Shown here piece after piece: positions 34,630 through 45,689 of a stretch of DNA of 64,000 nt. Position 1 is the stretch's first letter. Each line of letters begins with the position of its first letter. The DNA lies in contig JARFIW010000108.1 of NCBI GenBank assembly GCA_036346225.1, positions 4,296,501 through 4,360,500 on the forward strand. Direction: 5' to 3'. This DNA comes from Platerodrilus igneus (Eukaryota > Arthropoda > Insecta > Coleoptera > Lycidae). The notes beneath the pieces were generated by a model. The model did no database searches. It saw nothing but the letters and a program-made list of their open reading frames with translations, and was not told the DNA's origin. The position numbers and the translations under genes are program-made.

Positions 34630-37600
34630 AACGTTTGCTATGTTCGAAATATGGGAAATGTTTGAGCTTGAAATGTTAGATATGTTTGCAATGTTTCAAA
34701 TATTGAAATGTGAAATGTTTGAAGTGTTTAAAATGTTGGAAACCTTTGCAATGTTTGAAATTTTTAGTGTTTCAAATATTGGATCTGTTTGATATGTTGG
34801 TAATCATTGAAGCGTTAAAAAAAGTTTACAATGTTGGAAATGTTTTACGCGTTTTAAGCGTATGAAAAGTGAAATGTTTGAGGTGTTTAAATAAGGAAAA
34901 TTTTGCAATGTTTGAGCTGTTTGAAATGTTTGAAGTGTTTGAAATTTTTGAGTGTTTGGAATATCGGAAATATTTGCAATGTTTGAAGTACATGAAATGT
35001 TAAAAATGATTACAATATTGAAACGTTTTAAGTGTCAGAAATGTTTGTAATGTTTGAAGTGTTTGGCAATGTTTGGAGTGTTTTATGTGTTTGAAATATA
35101 TGCCGTGTTTAAAATATTAGCAATATTGGAAATGTTGGCAATGTTGGAAATATTTGAAGTGTTTGAAATGGTGGAAAAGTCTGTAATGTTTGAAGAGTTT
35201 TAGCCGCTTTAAATGTTAAAAATGTTTAGAAAGTTTGATTATTTAAATTGTTTGCAATGTTTGAAATTTTGGAAATATTTGAAATGTTAAAAATGTTGAA
35301 GTGTTCGAAATATTGGAAATATTTCAAGTGTTTGAAATGTTAGAAATGTTTGAAGTATTTTAAGTGTTTGAAATGTATAAAGTGCGTGAAATTTTGGAAA
35401 TGTTGGAAGTGTTTTAAGTGTTTGAAATGCTAGAAATATTTACAAGGTTTGAAGTGTTTGAAATGTTTACAATGTGGGTAATGCTTTAAGTGTTTGAAAT
35501 ATTTGAAGTGTTTAAAGTGATTTATGTTCGAATTGTATAAAATAATGGAAATGTGTACAATATTGGAACTGTTTACAGTATTTGTAATATTTCAAGTGTG
35601 TGAAGTGTTTGAAATATTGGAAATGATTGAAGTGTTAGTAACTTCAATATTTGAAGTGTTTGAAATGTTTACAGTGTTTGAAATATTTTAATTGTTGGAA
35701 ATGTTTGCAATATTTGAAGTGTTTGAACTATGCAGTGTTTAAATGTTTGAAACGTTATAAATATTTACAATGTTAAGTGTTTGAAATATTTTAAGTGTTT
35801 GAGGTGTTAGAAATATTTGCATTGTTTGAAGTGTTGTGTTTGCAATGTTTGAAATATTTACAATGTTTGAAGTGTTTTAAATGTTGGAAATTGAAGTGTT
35901 TGTAATATTTTAAGTGTTTTAATTGTTTGCAGTGGTTGAAATTTTAGAAATATTGGAAATATTTGAAACATTTTAGGTGTATGAAATTTTAGAAATATTT
36001 GAAATGTCTGAAATGTTGCAGTGTTTGAAATGTTTGCAATGTTGGGAATATTGGGAATGTTTGAAGTGTTGAAAATGAAGTGCTTGTAATGTTTGGAGTG
36101 CTTTAATTGTTTGCAGTGTTTGAAATTTTAGAAAGTTGGAACGATTTGAAATGTTAAAAATATGTTCGAAATATTGGAAATGTTTGAAGTGTTTGAAATG
36201 TTAGAAAGGTTTGAAGTATTTTGAGTCATTGAAATATATAAAGTGCGTGAAATGTTGCTAGTGTTTTTAAGTGTTTGAATTGTAAGAAATGTTAACAAGG
36301 TTTGAAGTGTTTGAAATGTTTGCAATGTTGACAATGTTTAAAGTGTTTGAGATGTTGGAAGTGTGTAAAATAATAAAATGTTTGCAATGTTTGAACTGCT
36401 TAAAATATTTACTGTATTTCAAGTGTTTGAAGTATTGGAAATGTTTGCAATATTTGAAGCGTTCTAAGTTAATGAAATGTTTAAAATTTTAGAAATGTTT
36501 GCAATGTTTGAAGTGTGTAACTGCAATGTTTGACGTGTGAAATGTTGAAATGTCAGAAATGTATGTAACGTTTGAAGTGTTTTAGGTATTTGCAATGTTT
36601 GAAGTGTTTTAAATGTGTGAAACGTTAGAAGTAAATACTTCATGTATGTTTGTTGTGGTTTGTTTTGTATTTTTCTTAATTTATCTTGGGTACTAAACCA
36701 CTCAGAGTTTTTAAAATTGTCTTTATTGACGTTTCTATCCATGACCTAGGATCGTTGTCAAAATAATAAAAAAAAACATTAGAAGCGTTTAAAATGTTTG
36801 CAATATTTCAAGTGTGTGAAGTATTTGAAATATTGGAAATGATTGCAATGTTTGAACCGTTTTAAGTGTTTGAACTATTTGAAATTTTGGAAATGCTTCA
36901 AGTGTTTGTAACTTCAATATTTGAAGTGTTCTAAATGTTAGAAATGTTTACAGTGTTTGAAATATTTAAATTGTGGGAAATGTTTGCAATATTTGAAGTT
37001 TTTGAGATACACAGTGTTTTAAGTGTTTGAAATGTTATAAATATTTACAATGTTTTAAGTATTTGGAATATTTTAAGTGTTGGAAATGTTGAAAATGTTT
37101 CAAGTGCTGGAGATATTTGCAATGTTTGACGTGTTTTAAGTGTTTGCAGTGTTTGAAATGTTTACAATGTTTGAAGTGTTTTAAGTGTTGGAAATTTAAG
37201 TGTTTGTAATATTGTAATATTTGAAGTGTTTTAATTGTTTACAGTGTTTGAAATTTTAGAACTGTTGGAATTATTTGTAACGTTTAAAGTGTATGAAATT
37301 TCTGAAATATTGGAAATGTGTGAAATGTTGCAATGTTTGGAGTGTTTGAAATGTTTGTGATGTTGTGAATATTGGGAATGTTTGAAGTGTTTGAAATATT
37401 TACAATGTTTGAAGTGTTTTGAGTGTTGGAAATGAACTGCTTGTAATATTTGAAGTGCTTTAATTGTTTGCAGTGTTTGAAATTTTAGAAATGCTGTAAG
37501 TATTTGAAATATTAAAAATGTTGAAGTGCTCGAAGTATTAGAAATGTTTGGAGCGTTGAAATATTTGAAGTATTTTAAGTGTTTGAAATATATAAAGTGC

Positions 37601-38870
37601 GTGAGTTGTTGGAAATGTCGCAAATGTTTTTAAGTGTTTGAATTGTTAGAAATGTTTACAAGGTTTGAAGTATTTGAAACGTTTGCTATATTTGAAGTAT
37701 ATGAAGTGTGAACTATTTGAAGTGTTTTAAGTGCTTGGGAGTTTCAAACTGTTCGAAATGTTTGAATGTTGGAAATGTTTGAAGTGTTTGAAATATCGGA
37801 AACATTTTAGTTTGAAATGTTTCCAAAACCCTTGAATATTTGAAATGTTGGAAAGGTCTGAAATGTTTGCAAAGTTTGAAGTATTTCAAGTGTGTGAAAT
37901 ATTGAAAGTGTGAAATATTTGAAATGTTTTAAACTGTTTGAATGTTCGAAATGTGTGAAGTGTTTGAAATATTGTAAATGTTTGGGTTTGAAATGTTACA
38001 AAGGTTGCAATTTTTAAGATATTTGAAGCATTTGAAATATTTTTAGTGTTTGAAATGTTGGAAATATTTGAAATGTTTGTCTAGTTTGAAGTATTTAAGT
38101 GTTCGAAATATTTAAAGTGTTTGAAATGTGTGAAATGTTTTAAGTGTTAAAAATGTCTGAAGTGTCTGAAATATTGAATTTGTTTGAGTTTGTTTGCCAT
38201 GCTTGAAGTATTTTAAGCGTTTGAAATATTGGAGTGTGAAGTGTTTGAAATATTGAAAATATTTGAGTTCGAAATGTTAGGAATGTTTGCAATGTTTGGA
38301 ATATTTTAAGTGTTTCAAATAATTTAAGGCTTTAAAATATTTGAAGTGTGAAATATTTGAAATGTTTGAAGTATTTGTAATGTTTGAAGTGGTTGAAATG
38401 TTAGAAACGTTTGCAATGTTTCAAATATTGGAAATATTTGTATTGTTTTCCATGTTTGAAGTGTTTGAAATATTGCAAATATTTGCAATGTTTGATGTGT
38501 TTGCAATGAGTGACATTTTTCAAGTGTTTGAAATATGGGAAATGTTTGAGTTTGAATTTTAGATACGTTTGAAATATTTGAAGTGTGAGATATTTGAAAT
38601 GTTTAAAGTGTTTGCAATATTTTAAGTGTTTGCAATATTTTAAGTGTTTAAAATATCGAAAATGTTTGAGGCGTTTGAAATATTGGAAATGTTTGCAAAG
38701 TTGAAAATGTTTGAAGTGTTTGAAATATCGGAAATATATTAATTGTTTGAAATATCGGAAATGTTTACACAGTTTGAGATATTTCAAGTGTTGGGAGGAT
38801 AAAATGTTTGAAATTTGGAAATGTTTACAATATGTGCATAGTATGAAGTATTTTAAATGGTTGGATAATT
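34630..38870. repeat. degenerate 9-bp minisatellite, about 4.2 kb
   Basis: Continuous variation on the nonamer GTTTGAAAT: GTTTGAAGT, GTTTGCAAT, GTTGGAAAT, ATTGGAAAT, GTTTTAAGT. Because the period is a multiple of three, frames stay open and yield spurious low-complexity proteins (HFK-type tripeptides on the minus strand, MFEVFE-type on the plus strand). Roughly 470 units fit in the span. The left boundary is soft and the right boundary abuts a LINE RT fragment. One unrelated insert lies at 36,636-36,775. Confidence 0.93.
36636..36735 (+). repeat. non-satellite insert within the minisatellite
   Basis: CATGTATGTTTGTTGTGGTT, TTGTATTTTTCTTAATTTAT, ACTAAACCACTCAGAGTTTT and TCTTTATTGACGTTTC align with the reverse complement of 57,530-57,630. 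It is a short dispersed repeat, seen twice in the window. Confidence 0.7.
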
Positions 38871-38882
38871 TGATGTGGTGAG

Positions 38883-39990
38883 GTGGCGTCGACGGTTGCG
38901 TACCCTGATATCTTACTAGTGGTAGAAAGCAATTCCAGGGTCGAGATTCCAAGCAAGGCTAACATCGCCCTTGCTGAAACACAGGCATGGTGTAGAACCA
39001 ACAAGATGAGAATTGATTCATACAAAACCAGCTATACGATCACGACAGGTATACTATTACTAGGTCCAACAATAAAACTAGACAACATCACAATTAAGCA
39101 AATGAAAACCACCAAATACCTGGGAGTAATACTGGACGAAAAAACTAACTACACGACTCGCATAACCACAGTATGCGTCAACGCGACGACAGTCATGAAT
39201 AACATAGCGACCTTGGCTCTACAAAATTTCACTAAACTGTGTAAGACTTTACATGAACGGTGTGCTGGGGGCGATGGTCTCATAACCGCAAGCATGGGGG
39301 GGGGGGACGGGCTCGACACATTTAAACTCGGAGAGGAAACAAACGCGACAGAAAGAAGAGTACTGCTGAGGCTCACGGGAGCGTATAGAACCATCCTGCA
39401 TGACGCAGTATGCGTCGTGGTTAGGGTGATGCTCCTAAACCTACGCATCAAACAACGCGTAGCAGTATATTTTCTCGCACATGACGATAACGAAATGTTA
39501 TAACTCCTCAACACGGACAACCCACTCCCAACCATGACAGAAATAAAAAACAGCATACTAGCTAATGGCAAAGACGATGGGATCAGAGCACAAGCGGTTG
39601 AAGGCTTTATGTACTGATCCCAAACATCAAAGATATACTAAAAACGAAAAACCTCATACCAACATAAGGGCTAATACATTACCTGACCGGTCACGAACCA
39701 TACCCAACATACAGACTGAGAATGAGACTAAAACACAGTGACACATGCACTTGTGGAGAGACAGGGTTCAATTGCACAGACTTGCACCACGAACTCAACA
39801 CACACAAACATTACAAGACAAAACACTGCAGGAAATGATATAGAGAGAGAACCTCTTTTCATATCTAAACGCAATCGCACAAAAAACCACGACAATACTA
39901 CATAAAAGATACCTTGATGGGCGCCAATAACTCAACCAGAACATCCCAAACATCAACCTCTAATATGTAGAATTGCATGCACCACATATT
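38883..39990 (+). pseudogene. LINE RT C-terminal part (R1-like)
   Basis: Opens just after the minisatellite at the catalytic box, where YADDILL has become YPDILL. The 206-codon frame continues VESNSRVEIPSKANIALAET, then MKTTKYLGVILDEKTNYTTR and ERRVLLRLTGAYRTILHDAV, the thumb region. After the stop at 39,503 other frames show LIHYLTGHEPYPTYRLRMRL and CTCGETG near 39,680-39,770, the C-terminal Cys/His region. The upstream RT is missing. An 11-G run at 39,296-39,306 lies inside an odd GGDGL duplication. Confidence 0.82.
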
Positions 39991-40344
39991 AGAATCACAA
40001 CCCGTCTAATCGTAAGGACTAACAGTAGATTAAAGACAGGTTAAGAGTAGATTATGTAGTAGAATAAGTCGTTCATTACTAACATTAACACTAATTTTAA
40101 AATAGCAATAAGGGCAACGTAAGAAAACATCTAAACCTTTCCCGCTCTTGTAATCCAATCTCTTAGGGATTTTCCTTCACCATTTAACCATTATACATTT
40201 AATTTTACCCTAGGCTATCATTTATTTTCCACAGAAATTCTCGCAGACATCCTTAAGTGTTCACTTAGGGCAACTGGAAGCGGGTCGTACACATATAACG
40301 TACACATATACATACACATATTGCATTCGCTTGCTGTTATTCGA
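39991..40344. other. LINE 3' flank and spacer
   Basis: Probably the 3' UTR of the preceding LINE. It contains no ORF and no tail motif that I can fix. Confidence 0.35.
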
Positions 40345-41340
40345 ACAGAAGACATCGATCTACGAGTTCTCCGCAAACTACAACTTAGCTTAAACCAAGA
40401 CGAATTATTATTGTACTTTTTAGTACAAACCTTATCAGAATTAACATTATAAGAATTAAAACATTGCTTTTCTCAGGGCGATGGACGTGACGAACCCGAA
40501 GCGTACTTCGGTGACGTTTACAGACTCAGAAATGGACGTCGAATCTATCAAAACACGTCGACTACGATAAGAACAGCACTCCGACACAGAGACAGAACGG
40601 ACACACAAGACAGCAGACCACACCACCGAAAAACAATACACGATCGTGCCTGAAGTACCATTCGCTGAGCCGACGAAGATGCCTTTATCCTACATCACAG
40701 CAACCTCCAATTCACAAGCACAGCAAGACCAACGACTAGAAACCCTACAAATACAAACAAGACCGACACGACGAGTAACAGAAACCCACCCATCTTCATA
40801 GCAACGTTTTCGGACTTTATCAAGCACGCCAAAGAGATGAAACGCATAATGAAACCAGACATCAACATACGAGCAACAGGACCAGGCGCACGAATACATG
40901 CAACCGCCGCCGACGAGTTTAGATTCCCACAGGACTACCTGAAAAGACACGCCATAGAATTTCACACATACGGACTAGAAACTGAACGACAACTCAAGGT
41001 AGTAATAAAAGGACTAGCTGCAAACGTCACACCCGAGGACGTCACCGACGAATTACTAGACAAGAACTACAAGATCGAACACAACCAAATTACAATCCAA
41101 GGACAAGCAATACAGTAATACATTCCTGGTAATACTGAAGAACGAACCGACATCGCAGACCATCTACGACATAACTCTTATACTGTCACGGCGTTAGAGT
41201 TGCTTTCTTTCAATCGAGGGTGGAGATACATCAATGCTTTGCATGCCAACGATACGGACATTCAAGCCTAAACTGTGGATACAGACCGCTTCAAGATACG
41301 CGACAAACATACAAAAACACCCTCGCTGACTACTAGAAGT
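40345..41340 (+). pseudogene. LINE ORF1 (gag-like, zinc-knuckle) with 5' end
   Basis: Begins with GAAGACATCGATCTACGAGT TCTCCGC, which resembles the first bases of LINE E (46,529). The 93-codon frame 40,837-41,118 has DEFRFPQDYLKRHAIEFHTY and LKVVIKGLAANVTPEDV, the PRE_C2HC-type region of jockey/R1 ORF1 proteins. In another frame near 41,230-41,280 comes CFACQRYGHSSLNC, a CX2CX4HX4C knuckle. A role in RNA binding is presumed. At least one frameshift and several stops break it. Confidence 0.8.
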
Positions 41341-41518
41341 GTAACATAACATCAGACAACAGCACACCAGACCGTAACTAGTTGGCTAAATAAAAAAAAA
41401 CTAGAACACAACACAAGACGCAGACCACTAGGTGGGAAAACAAACACCTAGAACACACGCACGATAAATAACGATACAGACAAGACAGCAAAAACCACAA
41501 GGTTAACGCTGACTACTA

Positions 41519-42530
41519 GACGCGCTCTGAGAGGGCAGTATCGACCAGGATACACATATTGCCTATTTCAAAACCTGGGCATTCTGCTCTCAACGGCCCT
41601 GGCTGAAGGGAACAACGGGCGGCGTGGTGCCTCTCTCGATGTACTGGGATTTCCGCCTACCATTGTTCCCGGTGCAGGAGGAGGGGACGACGCTGCCCAC
41701 ACACTCACACACGCGCAAACACACAAACACAACCACCCATCCAATTCCAATTGCCCTATCAACAATTTGAATTTCCAGCTGGCGATGGTCTGGACTGAAG
41801 CGGGTAATCTGCCAAAAATGCATCACCATAGACTGGGATTACCGGCGGCCTATGGTCCTGGTCAGAGGGAGTGAGGTAAAAGTAGAACTATACAACACCC
41901 GAACTATAACACCAACCAAAAAAAAACCAATCCAACAATACACCCATGGAATGTCCGGGAGTACAGCGCGGTTTCTGGCTCCCGACGACTGCGGTGCACA
42001 AACGGGCACCACCTACTCTGGAGACCACCGATATCTGGCTGACGCGCCCTGAGAGGGCAGGATCAACCAGGATACACAACGGCCCTGGCTGAAGGGAACA
42101 ACGGGCGGCGTGGCGCCTCTCTCGATGTACTGGGATTTCCGCCTGCCGATGTTCCCGGTGAAGGAGGAGAGGGCAACGCTGCTCACACACTCACCCACAC
42201 ACGCGCAACCCCACAAACACAACCACCCATCCAATTCCAATTGCCCTATCAACAATCTGAATTTCCAGCTGGCGATGGTCTGGACTGAAGTGGGTAACCT
42301 GCCAAAAGTGCATCACCAAAGACTTAGATTGTTGGCCGTCGATGGTCCTGGTCAAAGGAGGTGAGCTAAAGGTAGAACCAAACAACACCCAAAGCATAAC
42401 ACCAACCAAAAAAAAACAAATCCAACAATACACCCAAGGGGTGTCCGGGAGTGCAGTGCGGTTTCTGGCTGCCGACGGATGCGGTGCACAAACGAGCATC
42501 ACGCACTCTGGAGACCACCGATAACCGGCC
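41519..42530 (+). repeat. tandem duplication, two units of about 0.5 kb
   Basis: Unit starts GACGCGCTCTGAGAGGGCAG at 41,519 and GACGCGCCCTGAGAGGGCAG at 42,040. Both hold CGGCCCTGGCTGAAGGGAAC, CTCTCGATGTACTGGGATTT, a CACAAACACAACCACCCATC block and GGTGCACAAACG...CTCTGGAGACCACCGAT. The second unit lacks about 40 bp after the start. Non-coding as far as I can see, and GC-richer than its surroundings. Confidence 0.85.
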
Positions 42531-42542
42531 GACGATGGGTGG

Positions 42543-42725
42543 TCAAACCCTATGTTTAGTTTTTGTTTCAAGTTGTTAGATTTTTATTTAGGATGGATTA
42601 CTTTTGTAGTTAGATTTAATTTGAAGCACATTTATATTTTCGCATTTAAACCCAATGTAGTACCTTGGGGTGAAGCATTGGGGACGTGGCCGAAAGTATA
42701 GCGGCCCTTATTCACATTATAATAT
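42543..42725 (+). mobile_element. family H copy, 5' truncated, 12-bp target duplication
   Basis: A 183-bp 3' portion of family H flanked by GACGATGGGTGG at 42,531-42,542 and 42,726-42,737. Keeps GCATTTAAACCCAATG, the hairpin (42,652-42,681, loop region TTGG) and the end CCCTTATTCACATTATAATAT. Confidence 0.85.
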
Positions 42726-42737
42726 GACGATGGGTGG

Positions 42738-43072
42738 ACCGGGAGCTAAATTTGAATAGTTTTAAGACGACCCTTCAGGTTGCATCTGTAAGCAGAGCTG
42801 GCGACTACTATCCGGTATTACGGATCTCCTCTTTAACATTCGCCTGTGTTTTGTTGATCGGACACACTCTATAATCAACACTAAGGATAACAATATTTAA
42901 ATCCTATTTTTAGTGTTAGTCTCAGTCTGTAGATTTTTATTTAGGATCGATTAATTTGAAGCTAGATTAAATTTGAAGCACGTTTAATTTCGCGTTTAAA
43001 ACCAATGAAGTACCTTCGGTGGAGCATTGGGGACGTGGTCGTAAGCATAGCGGCCCTTATTCACATTATAAT
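42738..43072 (+). mobile_element. second family H copy in the same target
   Basis: A 335-bp 5'-truncated copy from TTGAATAGTTTTAAGACGAC to TCACATTATAAT, with the hairpin at 43,002-43,030. The right flank GACGATGGTCGG (43,073-43,084) is a near-copy of the duplicated target GACGATGGGTGG, so a second insertion used the same 12 bp. Confidence 0.8.
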
Positions 43073-43497
43073 GACGATGGTCGGATTCCCAGGTTACCCA
43101 AACACCCACCCACCCAACCCACAATTTACCAACACACACATTCAAAAGTTGCAACAGGGGAGAAGACGGGCCTGCTTAATTTTTTTTCTTTTTTGATGGT
43201 TATCCAAACCCGGTGGAGTGGAAAGCTTTTATAGCCAAAGTGTGGAACTCTCCTTGCGGCATACCCACTAAAACAACTCCCCCTGGCGGGTGTGTCTGCC
43301 ATACGGCTCCACCGCACTACAGCCTAAAAGGCTTATTGTGCTGACCCTGGTTAAGTTGATTAGTATACAAGTCCTGGTTCTATCAGTGGATCTACTATAT
43401 ATACACAAGTGCCCCACCGATTGAACTCAGTCCTAACAGCTTTCCCTTGCAAATCCAAGGTTCTTGGATAAGGGATATATCGCAGTCTCCCATCAGC

Positions 43498-43743
43498 TTA
43501 CATAGTGGACGGGCTTGACTCCGTCCAAGCCCCAGATTCGACTTTGTTGGCTTTCCTCAGCTTTCTGCGCTGAGCTCTCGAAAGCCTCTTTGCTTGCAGT
43601 CTAGTGCCTGCAAGTTTCTTTATAGTATTCTCCATGTTTGGAGTTTCACACACCGGTCTTGCAAGCGGACTTGCATCCCAGGTCTGCTTCACCTCCATGG
43701 ATACATTTTGTTTATCTGAGCAATCCCCCATTGCTAGTTCCAC
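43498..43743 (-). pseudogene. ORF1 N-terminal fragment of the deleted LINE A copy
   Basis: 81-codon frame with MEVKQTWDASPLARPV, then NTIKKLAGTRLQAKRLSRAQ and RRKLRKANKVESG, parallel to LINE A ORF1 5,000-4,809. It ends in unrelated residues at the deletion joint. Confidence 0.78.
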
Positions 43744-43950
43744 CTCTTCAGGTTCAGTTTTACTAGTGGTACCATATTATTCATGATTGTTCCCACGAGT
43801 ATGGGGGAGGTAAATGGTCGCCATGCTAGGTGCCCTCTGTTGGCGTGGAAGGCGTGAATAAAACGGGGTGCCGCCCTGTTCCCCGAGTTTTGAACCGATT
43901 GGGACTGGTCTACTATCCAGCCACGCATCCCTTGGGCTCGGTTGTACACC

Positions 43951-44254
43951 GTTCATTTACATTTCCAATGCTCCACCATAAGGTACTACATTGGCCAGGA
44001 GGCGAGTTTTTTGTTGCCTAGAAATTTAGAATTTTGCCGAACCCTTGCCGTTCCAGGCAAGGTAGGGATCTTTAACGTGCGTGACAACACTCACACACGG
44101 GACCTCCATTTAACCTCTCATCCGAACGAGGGCGTAATTTTTGTGAAAAAGGCTCACCTGCCATTTTTCAAGCAGTCGCCCGTGTCGGGATTTGAACCCA
44201 GGACCTTGGGATCCGTAGTCTTACGCTTACTACATTGATCCACGGCGACGCCTT
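43951..44254 (-). mobile_element. complete SINE with perfect 14-bp target duplication
   Basis: A 304-bp element flanked by CTCGGTTGTACACC at 43,937-43,950 and 44,255-44,268, inserted in the LINE A leader. The tRNA-like head at 44,254-44,175 can form an acceptor-like stem (GTCGCC with GGCGAC) and has B box GGGTTCAAATCCC. The 3' hairpin is at 43,965-43,994 and the end is GGAAATGTAAATGAAC. Its body variant (AGGCAACAAAAAACTCG) differs from the 14,054 copy (CAGGTAAAAAAAAACTCG), implying two subfamilies. Confidence 0.93.
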
Positions 44255-44692
44255 CTCGGTTGTACACCACGGGATTTAGGAATTTGTAAAAAGGTTGTGT
44301 CTCTTCTTGGTTCGGGTGGTTAAGCCTAGACCCCCACATCCTCTTGCCCGTAGGACATCACCACGACGGCAGGGAAGGCACGGTATGACAGTGTTGCAAA
44401 ATTGCCCACCGGCTTCGTTTTCCTCAGTGCAGGCCCATTAGCCACGAAACTACAGCTTGGGTTGAGGGGTTTGGCCGCGGGATCGTTTTCACTTGGCTAG
44501 GGAGCGGATTTTATGCCGCATCTTGCTCTCCACCATGTTGTGGGTCTTATGCCACTCAGGTCACTGGGTCACTGAAGAGATAAGTTTATCACGATCCTTT
44601 CCAGAGTAGATAGTCAATCCCTTGGCCATATATCCTGGGATTTCTCCTATCCGCCACTTGGAGACGCGCCCAATGGGTAACCAACCACATGG

Positions 44693-45689
44693 CTTAAATA
44701 TTAGATAGTAGGTTAACAAAATGTTAGTTTAAAATAAATAAATGTGTGGTTTCCGTTTGGCAGGAGAGTTTTTAGATACTTTGTATATACAAAATTACGA
44801 GACATACTAGTTGTTGATTATTGAGATGGTGAAGGGGCCTAAGTAGGTCATATTTTTAAACCTTGGGTTTTGTTTGAGCCACACCGACCTTCAAAAAACA
44901 ATTTATTTTAATTAATTAAAATACGATCTTTTGGAAATGTCTCATGATTGTGTCACTGGTTTTTTTAATTATTTAATGCTAATATGTATATTTTGTGAAG
45001 TCCCTACTTTAAAAAAAAACAATAGTATGCAAAAATAGTCCCTACAATTCGGCTTTGCTAATTTTATCTGCTTCTCTTGACAATTATACAAACATACAAA
45101 AATAAATGTGTTTACAACAACGTCAAAAACTAGAAGTTTAAAACTGCGCAATTTTTACTTGAAATCTCCTTGTTGATTGTCGTAAAACAACCAGCACGTT
45201 TTAAATCGTTATACAACATATAAATAAAACGTAGTTGTTTGACTGGATGACTACGGCCAAATCCTTGAACAAGGTTAAGAGTCAATATATCGTTGGATAA
45301 TATTATACAGGCTAGAAAGAGTGCGCTATGTATCAAAGCGAGATGACCTTCTACAACATTTCCAATTGCGTTTGCCGGTCTGTTAAATTCATTATCAAAA
45401 GTTAACAGGATGAAACTTTTAATTACACACTGTTATAAACAATTAATTAATATACAACACGTTGCCTGAATTTTTATATAGTTTAAATGGAAATTTGGAT
45501 TATGTAACTCGTGATCTGGTCTAATAAATATTCAGTTTGTTTGGTTGGTACCACTCGAGTAATGTTTTCCAAATTACGGTCACGTGAAATGTGTATTGTT
45601 ATGTATGAGAGTTTACGATAAAAATAAACATTGTAATAATTGTAAATACGAAATTAACTAGGTTTTTCAACGAATTTTTTCATTTCTAA
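44693..45689. other. unassigned AT-rich spacer with one candidate exon
   Basis: The only stretch of the window where a host exon might exist (see 45,159-45,379). No repeat copies from elsewhere in the window. Confidence 0.35.
45159..45379 (-). CDS. possible unrecognised exon (73 codons)
   Basis: Minus-strand open frame bounded by a pyrimidine-rich acceptor ending AATTTAACAG (AG at 45,381-45,380) and a donor GTAAAAAT at 45,158. The 221-nt exon encodes PANAIGNVVEGHLALIHSAL and ends KRAGCFTTINKEIS. I do not recognise the protein. The residue mix looks protein-like and has no repeat origin in this window, but the splice sites are weak and no neighbouring exon was found. It could be a chance frame. 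Confidence 0.2.

Larger units (their letters stand above)
43194..44692 (-). mobile_element. LINE A copy with two internal deletions
   Basis: Keeps both LINE A termini but lacks two internal blocks. The 3' UTR (43,194-43,345, like 593-752) is joined to the endonuclease start (43,350-43,497, like 3,904-4,052). That is joined to the ORF1 N-terminal region and leader (43,498-44,692, like 4,789-5,662), with a SINE inserted. The losses correspond to about 3.15 kb and 0.74 kb of LINE A. No RT remains, so any movement would have needed help in trans. Confidence 0.88.

Noticed and set aside
34630..38870. Long low-complexity open frames, up to 183 codons
   Set aside because: They follow from a 9-bp period that keeps all frames open. 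No start context, no domain, and units vary freely.
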